Of a stretch of DNA of 64,000 nt, positions 29,301 through 40,600 are shown piece by piece. How positions within the stretch are numbered: the stretch's first letter is position 1; every line of letters begins with the position of its first letter. This DNA comes from Desmodesmus armatus (lineage: Eukaryota > Chlorophyta > Chlorophyceae > Sphaeropleales > Scenedesmaceae), in the NCBI GenBank assembly GCA_007449985.2, contig VIIQ02000006.1, positions 372,001-436,000 of the forward strand. Reading direction: 5' to 3'. Below the pieces are notes generated by a model. That model saw only the letters and a list, made by a program, of their open reading frames with translations. It did not search any database and had not been told where the DNA came from. The translations under genes were made by a program, and so were the position numbers.

Positions 29301-32300
29301 TGTCCCTCCAGTGGCTGCAGGGTGATGAAGGCACCTGCCAGGGCATGCACAGCAGTGACAGGGGACTGGCCTGTGGCTGCTGCAACAGCCAACTCCCTGG
29401 CAAGGTCAGGCCCGGGGCTGAAGGAGAGGCGGGACAGCAGGGTGGCCAGCACCACCTGCAGTTCAAGCTTTGCTAGGTTCTGGCCGATGCTGCAGGGGCA
29501 GAGATACAGCAGGCAGGACAACAGGCGCAGCAGTGTTGGATGTTTCACTCGGAGTGACGGCTGCACTGTGATCAGCTCTAGTAGCTACTGGGAGGCTGCA
29601 GAGCTTACAGAAGTGGATGTCAACACCACCTGGCCAGGACATGTATGTTCATGGCAAGACATGCCGACGGAATTGATCCGATGTGATAACGGAACCTCTC
29701 CAAACAAAAAGACAATGCCGCTTGGCTCTACTCTCTCTTAGCGGCCAACTAGTACAGCACAGGTGTATACAGCACTCACCAGTCCCTGGGTCCAGTCAGA
29801 AAGCTGATGGGATCACGGGGCCCTCCCACCCCTCCTGCCCCCACACCTGCTGCCGCAGCAGCACCTGACTCTGGCCCTGCAGGCGGCTCGTTGTTGATGA
29901 TGCTTGCAGCGTTGCTGCCGGCAGGTATGGTGCCATTGGTGTTGTCCATCCAGCGCTGTGGTTTGAAGTCGAGGGCGTCAGGGCCGTAGTTGTGTGTTGA
30001 CAGGCTGTAGGGCAGCAGCTGCAGCATCACTAGTGTACCCTGCAGACAGAAGACAGTGCCATATGGCCACACGGCGTGCATGCCATGATGCCTTGACGTC
30101 ATAATCATGCTGTGTGCACTAGTGATGGGGCGCAGCTGATGAGCCGTGCCGCCTTGTTGGGCGCTCAATGTGTGCTGTGCGACATGGCATAGGCTGAACA
30201 CCCTGACACGAGCTCCCTGAGCGCCATACCTACACTTGTAACGTGTATGTGACTATCAACAAGCACAAAATGCAAGGCCGGCACTGTCGCTTCTTGCAAG
30301 GGATAAAGACAGGCAGGCCTGCACTCAAAGCACGACATTACTGAAGTGTCGCAGCCCACGTAATTGAGGAATTCCTGGCACGAGGAGCCCACCTTGGGGA
30401 CGTGATACCCGCAAAGTTCTGTGCCCCCCTCCTGCACCACCTGCCTGATGCCTCCCCAAGGTACTGGGTGGCACAGCCTGAGCGACTCTTTGATCACGGC
30501 TGACAGGAGGGACAGGCTACCAAGGTCTGAGGCAGCGAAAGCACGCGCAGGCTTGCCAGCACCTGCAAGATGGCACAAACACATTGACACGCTGAGCCCC
30601 TCCATGTCAGCTATAACGCCTGTGCTGCATCACGACGCCGTAACATCCAGACGTTTGCTTGCGCAAACCTGGTGCAACCTTGTGAGAGCCCCCCCCAAAA
30701 GCCACCACCACCAGACGCCCCCTAGGGCCTGCCACCCACCATCAGGTGCCAAGCCAGCAGCCTTCAGCTCTTCAAACACCTGCGCCTGGATGTCAGGGTA
30801 TGCCGCCTGCAGCACATGACAGCGTGGCAGGTTCCACTCTTGGTAACATGCATGTTAGTAACATTGGCCTTCCATGCGTTTGCCCTCAGCCACTCCGAAA
30901 CTTACCTCACATTGTGTCTGCTGTAAGACTGTGAGGGGTGCAGTCACACGGTGTTCCCCACATCTTGCAGCAGCTGCCTGGCGTAGCAGATGCGCCTAGC
31001 TGGTCACAACAATGCCCTGCATCCTGCCTAGCACTCGAACAGCTGCTTGCCGTGACAATTCAGCATGTACAATCACAGCTTGTACTTTGGGCCTCGTGCG
31101 GTGCTTTGAGGGCCGTAACTGGCCCAGGCTTTCTAGTGTCCTAGGTCACTGGTCGCCTGGTGGTGTATTGCATGTCTTGCACCAAGGTCGATTTGTTGCT
31201 TGCAGCATGCTGCATGCGCGATGAACCTGGCCGGAAACACGTGTAATGATGATGCGGTGCAGAGAGCGCATGGTCTCACCAGGAGAGTGAGTGTCCATGA
31301 TATGGCGTGGCTGGTTGTCTCAAAGCCTGCCAGCATGAAGGTGCTGACCTCAGCCTTCAGCTGGTGCGCATCCAGGGGCCGACCAGTGGCAGGGTCAACA
31401 GCGGACATCAGGTGCGCTGCGCATGCACACAACACACAACAGTGGAACAATTTTGGAACACCAGCGCAGTGACAGTATCATGATGCACGGGTAGGGTGGG
31501 CTTACACACAGTATGTGGTATGCATGTGCGTCCAACAGAACCGTACCAAGGCTGGCTGTTACACTCCATCGTGATGGTCCAGTCTATACATCAGGTCAAA
31601 CAAAAGATGCAGGCCTCCCACCTGCGATGGTGTGTGGGGCAGGGGGGTGGCTCATGAGTCGTGCCACCTTGTCAGTGATCAGCTGGTTGTGTCTGGCCAG
31701 GCAGCGCCGCTGGTGCCGCACTGCAGGGTCCCACAGCATCCACAGGTGGTAGGGGTTCACAAACTGCAAAATTCGCACAGCAGTGTTTACATGGAACACT
31801 CTATGACTCATAGACTATGAGTGAAGCAGGAGGGGTCATTGTAAGGGTTACACGGATCATGTCAAACAGCAAGTGTTCCTCTAGGAGGGCTGACAAAGCC
31901 GCAGGGACATGCCTGCATATGTGACTATGTCGTGTGGGCTGCGCCAAGTCCCTATGCCTGCGCCAGGGCGTGTGTCAGCTGTGCAGCTGGCACGCTTGGC
32001 ATGGCACACGCTGTTGCAAAGAGACATGCAGTTCCGCTCACCAGGTGTGCCTGCGCTTGGAGTGAGGGGTACAGCACTTCGAGGTACTCGCTGGGCCTGC
32101 AGCAGCAGGCAGTGGCAGTAATGCATGTCACACAGACTCTGTCAGGGCCTTGTTCACTGGGCACAATCAAGAGCACGCTCGATTTGCACTACCAAGGGCT
32201 GGGTCTGAGCTGAGTCACACTGCACCACCAGGGGTGCAACTGCTTGTGACTGTTCTATTGTAACGTTGAACGTCGAAGCAGGGGCAGGGGCAGGGGTCCA

Positions 32301-34157
32301 GTAAACACCGTGTGGATCATAGGCTGTGCCCCTGCATGTGCGCATACTCTCTGTGCTACTGTCATGCACGTGCTACTATTTTTTGCCTCTTTTTTTGCTG
32401 TTTGATATCTGGCAGCCAAGTCACACCGGACCCCACTGGACGACACACAAACCAGCGCAGCGCTGCTATCAGCTGTGTGCAGAGCGAGTTGGCTTACTCC
32501 CAGTATGTGCCCCTCAGGTCTTCGCCATACAGCAGGTGCCCCATGACGTCACTCGTGATGCGCTTGGCAGCATCGGCAACATCAAACTCCTCATGTGTGT
32601 GGCTGGCCATGCGGTCAGCAACCCGCTGGCTCAGCTCCAGCACAAGCGGGACAACCTGCAGCGCAATCACAAGCGGCAACTTGGAAAGCCAAAGAAGTGC
32701 ATGTACTTCCATGCTTGTACTCAGCGCCCTCAGATGTGCTGCTGGTGTGTAAGGCTGCAACGTGTCGCCACCGCCTAGTACCGCACGCATACTGAATGTC
32801 CATACGCCATCCGCACAAATGGCACGGCAGTTATCATGCTGATGCGCGTCTTTTCAGTCACGTGTCTATAGCTTTACCGCTGCCCTGTCCTCCAAGACAT
32901 GCAACAAGCCTGGATATTCATGCAATGACACATGTGTACAGTACACCCGCATGCACAGCACCTTCCATTTGTACCTGTGGCCAGCCAGTGGCTTCCAACC
33001 CCTTGTTCCGCACGCACTGCATACACCCGCATGCACTGTGTGGTGCATGTCGCACTGAAGCTGGCCACACACTGCATTGAGAGATGTCCCCCCCCCCCCG
33101 CCCCCCGCCCACGAGCTTGAGGTTGGTGATGCCTGCCACATACTGCATTAAGAGATGCCCCCAACCACCCACCCACCCAACGCACCAGTTTGAGGTTGGT
33201 GATGCTGAAGCAGGGTGCAGCGGCCTGACGCACAGCCTTCCAGTACTGGTCATCAGCAGAGGAGACGATGTTGGGCCGCTTGGGATGGTAGGCGGCCTCC
33301 ATGATTTTGTAGGGCTCAGGGGGCTTGGGGGCGTACATGGGGCCTGACAGTGGGGCCAGTGGTGGGTGGGGGACAGGCGCGGGGAGCAGTTGGGGGTCAA
33401 ACCTGAGTGAGTGAGGTGCTTGGAGCACTCGTTGTGGACGATCCACACCCTTGATGGGTGGCAGTCAAACTGCCGACTGAGCGGCTATGCCGCTCAGTCA
33501 AATGGCTGAAGGTGCAGGTCTGCAGGAGCACAAGTGGCGCTGTTACTGATGCAGACACGCATTTGCGGTGTGTGAGAGGGTGCTGCATGTCATCACAACG
33601 GTACTGAATGAGCTTTTGTGCAAGGCAAGTCAGCAGCGGCACCTACTTGTTCGCTTTGTGATGGAGGCAACAGCATCAGGGTCGGTGACAACCACAGACC
33701 ACATGTCCAGCAGCTGCATCTTGAAGATGGGCCCATATGCGTTGGCCCATGCAAGGGCCTTCCACGGCGATTTGGGCCCAAAAAGATCTGGCACATGGCC
33801 TGCAGAACAACCAGGTGCTGGTTCAGTGTGCAGGCTACAGCCGCCATCTTGCGACAGATATGTGAAGAACTAAGCTGTGAATGCTCTTGGTGTGGTGTCT
33901 ATTGAGCGGCGCTGTGCCTCCTCCTGAATTGTGCGGTAAAGGACTGTGGCGCCACACATTGTGCTAAGTAGCTGGAACCAGCCTCTGCTCAGAAATCTGG
34001 CTACAAACTCACCCAGGAAAGTGCTAGGGACAGGTGGTCCAGGCACACGGCTTGCATTGAGGTGGCGATTTGCCCTGAAGCACCTCAACAGGAGCCTCAC
34101 AACTGCTGCAACAGCAGCAGCAAGGCAGCATGCCAGAATTGCCACGAGCGGGTGCAT
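29270..34157 (-). CDS. Cytochrome P450 monooxygenase, membrane-anchored
   Basis: Haem-thiolate monooxygenase; substrate unknown. Eleven exons: 34157-34013, 33799-33643, 33402-33186, 32655-32498, 32096-32042, 31763-31622, 31416-31280, 30806-30740, 30562-30393, 30039-29780, 29489-29270. They sum to 1728 nt, 575 residues. Residues 2-26 are a hydrophobic anchor followed by basic residues and the proline hinge PGPPVPSTFLG. Then WANAYGPIFKMQ, SSADDQYWKAVRQAAAPCFS (helix C), the I-helix oxygen motif AGFETTS, the K-helix KESLR (E-x-x-R), DFKPQRW and the haem loop FLTGPRDCIGQ, matching F-x-x-G-x-R-x-C-x-G; an intron splits the codon of the haem cysteine. Before the haem loop there is an Ala/Gly-rich insert. 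Exon 2 uses donor GTGCCG because the nearer GTAGGT breaks the frame. Family and subfamily cannot be assigned by eye. Confidence 0.93.
33065..33205. repeat. Tandem duplication of the P450 exon 3 end and donor
   Basis: On the minus strand GGCATCACCAACCTCAAACT, a GTGCG donor, a G-rich spacer and CATCTCTTAATGCAGTATGTG is followed by a second copy with AAGCTCGTGGG in place of AAACTGGTGCG. The unit is about 70 bp. The second copy lies wholly in intron 3 and keeps a cryptic acceptor (AATGCAG) in front of it. Confidence 0.8.
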
Positions 34158-34678
34158 TGTGAGAAACCAGCAATAACAATAAGTATGACTGCTTTTGGGC
34201 CAGCAAGCTCTGCTCTAATGAAGGCACGTGCTAACGTTGGACGATTCGAGGTTGACGACAGGGTGATGGTGAGCTCCAAGCGGTCTGCTTGTCAAACATT
34301 ATGTGCCTGTCATCCAAAAAAACATTTCCATCATATGCGTGTCATCGCTCCAGTCAAAAGGCAAGCGTTCGATTGATCGATTGATGACCAACAGTGTCGT
34401 AAAAGCTATGCTCGTATGTGTCATGGGATTCCAGCGCATGCAGCTGTACAGCTCCACCGTGGGACAACAATGGTGTTGCTCAGCAAAGATTCTGAAAAAA
34501 GAAGCCCCTTTGGCGGTAGTAGTTGCAGCAGCAGGCAGTACACCTGCAGGTGCGTCCTGCAAGGTCGACAGTAATTACAGCTGCACAACTGTACAAAGCA
34601 CAACAAACGAACACTCTTCTACTCTACCGGTACGATGTACACACAACACCCCTGGGCTCTGTCCCTGACACACAGCTG
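34158..34678. other. Intergenic: dynein 3' UTR and P450 upstream region
   Basis: Both neighbours are on the minus strand. No gene seen. TGTAA on the minus strand at 34575-34579 is about 100 nt past the dynein stop. GATTGATCGATTGATGA at 34371-34387 is a short palindromic repeat. No TATA box recognised for the P450. Confidence 0.55.
34575..34579 (-). terminator. TGTAA poly(A) signal of the dynein gene
   Basis: TGTAA about 100 nt downstream of the stop, the chlorophyte polyadenylation signal at a usual distance. Confidence 0.6.
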
Positions 34679-37600
34679 CTACCGATCAATGTTGAGCACC
34701 AAGGCAGCGCCCTGCAGGACCCAGTGGCTGGGGTGCATGTCAGTGGCAAGGTCGGCCTCCATGACCAGCCCCACACCCATGGCATTGCGGCGGGCCTGGG
34801 TCACGTACACTGGCACGCGCACGGTCCCCACCAGCTTCAGGCGGCTGGCTTCAACAGGAATGACCTGCAGCACCATGATGCACACAGGGGCCCCAAGTCA
34901 TGTCACGCACAGTACCCACTCTCATGTTGACATGTCAACAGTGATGCACCCAAGCAAAACATCGACAGTCCGTACAGGCCTGGAAGGTTTCCGGTAGCTG
35001 CAAACATGCATGCGCATGGGGCATGCACTGGGCTGAGAGTGCGTGCAGCCCCCGCAGCAAGCTCTGCTGCCCAATTCACCCAGAAACCCCCTGTGCCCCC
35101 TCCAGCCGCTGTTGCACGCACCTGCAGCACTGGCAATTCGTCGACTGTTGTCGGGGAGGCTGCCGTTTTAGCTTGCCGGCTTGATGGTCCCAGGCCGCAC
35201 CCTCCAGATAGAGCCCAGACACGTAGCAGCCCATACTGCAGCCACACAAAGACCACATGAGCGCATGTCAGCACAGGGTGCCAAAGAGCAACACTCCACA
35301 GGTGATAGACATTTGAGCAGGGTTGTGCAGCAAGGGTACTGGGTCGTGTTGGTAAAGATGCAGCCCAGCAGGCACCTGGCCCAGAAGAACCCCCCCCCCT
35401 CAGCTGCACACACCTTGGACTCTCCCGCACTTGGCCTGCGTCCGTGTATGGTGTGACCTGTGTGTACAGTGTGCTCCTGTCCAGCGGCCAGCCCCTGTCT
35501 CTGCAGGCCATCTGCACCAGTGCTGCCAGGTAGGTCTCAGGGGCATGCAGGCCTGCCAGCCACATCACCTTGGGCTCACCCTCGTCAGCCCAGGACTGCA
35601 GCACAGGGACAGCAAGCAAGCTCAAGCAGGTCATGCCAGTGCGGCTGATGTGCACACGTGCTATGCCTGCTGAGCTGAGATACGCTAGTTGTGCAAAGGG
35701 GAAAGGGTACTGCCAGAGGCTAGCCAGCTGGGGACAAAAGCAACTTTTTTTTGCTGCCAGCCCCATAAACTCTGTTCAACACCCATGACATTGGCATGTA
35801 GCATCCACACATCAGACGCAACCTGGTAGACCACCATCGTGATGGCCAGTTATTGATTACCCCATTGAAGTGAGCCAGCTTGTGAGTGTGCCTACCTTGT
35901 ACTGCTCATGCCTGCGCGTGAACCAGGCCATCCAGGGTCCCAGGGCCTTCTCTGTTGCAGGGTTCAGGCGCGCCCAGGCTGGTGGCAGCTTGCCGTTGAA
36001 CAGAGAGCTTGACAGCTCTTCGAGAGCTGCGCTGAACCCAATCTCACCTGCACAGCCACAGCGCGCACACATTGTGCACTCGCTACTTGCAAGAGCAACC
36101 CAAACACCGTCCCTACATCCTCACAAGGGGCATGAAGGTATGCTGACCGGCCCGGCCGCATGTTGGCAAATATGGCTAGCACACTAAGTAGACAGATACC
36201 AGGCAGGCAGCCAGGCAATGCTGTCCATCTCCATATCAGTTGGTAGCTGCCAGTGAGTTGGTAACTGTCAGTGTGTGTGCCAGGCTCACCCGACAGGGCC
36301 CTCTGCAGCTCCTTGAGGCTGGACCTCATAGTGTCCAGCACGCCATTCCAGCGTGCCAGCTCCTGCAAGAGCACCACTTGGGTGGGCGTGGGCACACCCA
36401 TACCCTTGGCCAGCAACGGCACATCAAACTGCTCTGGGATCTTGGCGGCGATTTCACGCGCTACACCTGCCACAACTGCCTCCCTGCTGATGCCGCCAGC
36501 CGCGCGCCCCACACGCGGCTGCAGGTCGATCAGGTTGCTCCACATGTCCTTGGTGGAGGCAGTGTAGTAGCTGATGTCCGCGTTGGCATGCAGGCCAAAC
36601 ACCTGCAGAGGACAGCACAACCGGCAGTGTTGCTGCTGTAAGCTACTGTAACCCTGCACATGCCTGCATGTGAAGCTGGATGCTGTTAGATACTGCAGCA
36701 ATAGATCATGCTTGCCATGTGCAGGCACAAGCTGGGGGACTGCTCCACATCTCTGCCGTACCTCTGGGCTTTGTACCAGTGGCAGAGCATCAATGGCTTT
36801 GGTGTACACATCCCTGGGGCCTGTTGACGGCACTCCAATGCAGTCACCGTCACGCCCCACGTAGAAGTGGAAGGGCTGGAAGGTGTCAAACAGGAAGTCC
36901 CCAAAGTACTCCTCCAGGTATGTGGTCAGCACACGCTGGTCAAAGCTGTCAGACACACGCCCACCTGCACACGCCAGCACAGATACACGCACGGGATGCA
37001 GTGTTAGCCCCAGCAGGCACTGCACTGTTGGCCTCAGCAGCCAGCTGGCATAAGCAGGTGACTCTGGGTGGTGCTTTCACACTGTGCTTGCACCGGCCGT
37101 GCATGCAACTGTGCTGGCTGCCTGAACAGGGTAAGCAGAAGCGCAGCCCCTCAAGGCATGTCATCTACTCTGGCGCGTCTGCTGCAGGCCACCCCAGTTG
37201 CAGCAGTGAGCCCATGTTCTCGCCTCACCATACATAGCCTCGCCAATCAGGTAGCTGAGTGTCGCCCATGGTATGGAGTCCCCAGCTGCCGCTGCAGCCC
37301 CGCCTGTGAGTGCCTTGCCCAGGTAGGTGTTGATGAGGGCTAGGCTGATGCGGAAGTCTGTTTCGTTGAAGTCGTACGGCACGTTCCAACCCAGCTTGCC
37401 ATACTTGCGGCGCTCCTGGAGAAGGCACAGCAAGAAACAGCATTGTGATTGGTCAAATCCATGGGACAGCCGAAATTGCAACATGCTATTCACAGGTGAC
37501 AAAACATGCATGTGCCACTGGTGACGGAGGTGGAGGCGGGGACATATGCCGCACGCTCGCAAGCTGAAAGAAGTTGGCAGCAATTGCTGCAGGCGTGCCA

Positions 37601-40600
37601 AACGCGTGTCTGACCACACACACACAAGCCACGTCAGCTTACCTGCACCACCGCATGGAAGAATGCCAGGACATAGACCAGCGGCCTGAAGGCAGGGTGT
37701 GGGCAGTCTGCCAGCACCTCTTCACTGATCTTGCTGTAGCTCTGGTTCATGTTCAGCCGCAAGCCGTTGGGGGGCTCCGTCACCACCTGATGCACACACA
37801 GCGGCAAGCACTCTGCCTGATCAGCCTGTGCTCTAGAGCATGATCTGCACACCTCAAGGCTTGTCGAGGCCACTCGTATTGCACGGGCCACTCGTATTGC
37901 AGGGCCATGCAATCCACATCAGCATGCTGCCAGCACGTGTGACACAAGACTCAGGACCGCTGCAGGTCTACTCCAGCGCGCATCAGGGGCACTGTACATA
38001 CGTCTCATCCTTGCGGCAAAGCAGCCTACACTGCCAGTGCCACGTAGCCACACACCTTGAGGCTGCTTTGCAGTATGCCCAAGGGGAACTTGTCTGTGGG
38101 CTCGCTGGTGAGCCACAGCCTGAAGTCCTTGTGGGGCTTCTGCAGCCGCTCAAGGATCTTCTCCAGAGTCTTCAGCCAGCGCGGCAGCAGGTGGCAGTTC
38201 TGCAGCATCACCCACAGGCCACGCACTGCAGCAGCCTCGATGAGCTCTGCTGCTTTGGGCCCCATGCCCTGCCCCAGCGCCATGTACTTCAGCTTGCCAC
38301 CAGGCTTGAAGCCCAGCTCCTCACCAAGCCTGCAGCAGGAACGGCAGCGGCAAGCTTGACAAGGTGCACTTCAAAACCTTTATGCTGCATGCGCACACGT
38401 AGCTGCAAGGGCCAGTGTGTATGCCATACAGTGAGTGATGGCAGGTCACCCTGAAGTATAATGGCGCAAACTGGGGGCCGCACTCCGCACCTGAAGACAT
38501 CAAATGCGGGGTCCGCCCCAGGTGACAGCACAAACACCACAGGCGTTGTGGGACTGCTCTGCCTGAAGATTGCATGGTAGTCCAGCACTGGTGGCGTCAC
38601 ATAGCGGTCCCCCAGGGTTTGTATGACAAAGCGTGTGATGCCAACCACCACCCTGTCCACCCTCAAGCACCGCAGGAGCAGCAGCACCTCAAACTGACTG
38701 AGGCGGTCGTTGTATCCTCCTGGCAGGGTGGCACTTTCAGGGGCATCAAGCTCGTAGTAGGCCCTCCAGGCTTCCCCATTGCTGACGATATCATCAGCAA
38801 CGCTGGAAAGAGGATGTGGGTGACCTGCGCGATGTTCACATCATCACAATGTCTCCACTCAACTTACAATGCAAGAGACGTACGCCTACAGACCGGTCTG
38901 TACCCAGACTGCATGAAGGAGCCAAGCTATTGTATGGCCAGCGGGCTGTGCACATTGAGCATTGCTGAACACTGCAGGTACTTCTTCAACATGCCTACAT
39001 GTCATGTGAGTGGAGCGCACCTAATTCCCCCTTGTTTGCAGCCAGCTCGGTGAGTATCATGAGGTCCTGCCAGCCCTGCTTCGGCAACCAGTCGTGAGGC
39101 TTCCTCCGCGGATGTGCCTCAAGTGACAGGTTGCCCTTCAGGAAGAAGTCCAGGAACTGCAGGGCAAGCGCGTGTCGTGGTGAGGCAGTTGCAAACATGA
39201 CAAGCTGCCTGCACGCATGCAACTGCCAATTCACAGCGTAGCCGCCAGTACACATCATGGGGCTGCATAGGCTGAAGCAGGCGCAGCACTTGGCAGCACG
39301 AGCTCATGAGCTGTTGATCAACACAGTGTGGGATGCCTGGGCGGGAGGCAGTTGCTTTAGCCCTACGGCCATGGTTGAACCCTCTACTCCAATTGGAAGC
39401 ACAACCTACCTGTGGGTCAAGTGGCTGCGGCCCTGCTTCCAGGATTTTGACTGCCATCTGGAAACTGAGCATGAGCTTATGTCGCTCAAACAGGCCCAGG
39501 CAAGTGTAGCTGTACACGTCAACCGTCAGGGTGTCCGTGATGGCTGTCAGGCGACCCTCCAAGCCGACCTCACGCTTGCTATTGGATAGGGACTGCGCAG
39601 CACGCACACACAGCAAAGCACATACAGCACACCAGTAGATAACAACAGAACTTGCTGGCACAGGAGTTGCCTGTACTGTGTCTGTGTGCTTGCCATCTTG
39701 CAGCAAATGCATACTCCCAGCCTACATGCACCTGGCCATCAGTGCCAGCTATGTGAGGACACGGGGCCTGATGCTGGCTGCACACCTCCCCCAGCTGTCT
39801 GCACCCACCTGCTTGAACACCTTCAGGAAGGCTGCAAGGCTGTACTCATACATGTTGTTCACCGCACTCAGGCCCGACATGACGAAGAACAGCACCGCGC
39901 CACGCGTGGCCACCGAGCTGTAGCGCACACGCGCCTCCTCGATGTCCTTTGCCGTGGCCTTGGCTGCCGTGAGCTTGATGCTGATGTCCACGGCCTTTTC
40001 CTTTGCAGACTCCAGTGTGGAGATCAGCTCCTGGTTGTCCAGGATGTTGCCTGTGGCGTTGCTGAGCTCACGCAGCAGGGTGTCCTCCAGCTTCTTCAGC
40101 AGGGCCTTGTTGGTGGACATGTCGGACACAAGCGTAGCCCTGGAGAGCACAGGCAGAGAAAACCAACACAAAATGCACAGCGTGAACCCTCTGCCGGCAC
40201 TCCAGGTGACAAACCTGCCTCACGATTAAACCTCAGCGGGCCACAGCACACACATTCTTGTGACGAGCACTTTGACACCACAGACAGCACATGCCACCAT
40301 CAGTCGTGACTGAGCTGATCAGCTCAATCGGGTCAGGCATGTGTTGTCCATCATTGCCCCACCTGGCCTCCTCAAGGTCAGGGCGTTCATGTGCGACAGT
40401 CACGCCTAGCAGTTGCTCAGCAAGGCCCTGCTGTGTGAGGCCGTAGTTGATGATGCTCGTCTTGCCCGACACCTCAGGGCCATAGTGGGGGTTGGACAGC
40501 TTGCTGGTGAGGTACAGCCGGAAGTTGGGGTCCCACTCAACCTCCTTGTCACCAAGCTTGATCATCTGCGGCAACACCAGTATGCATTGCATGTGAGCAC

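Noticed and set aside
33635..33650. GTAGGT at 33646 as the donor of P450 exon 2
   Set aside because: It has the better consensus, but leaves exon 3 out of frame; GTGCCG four bases on gives continuous, family-like sequence.
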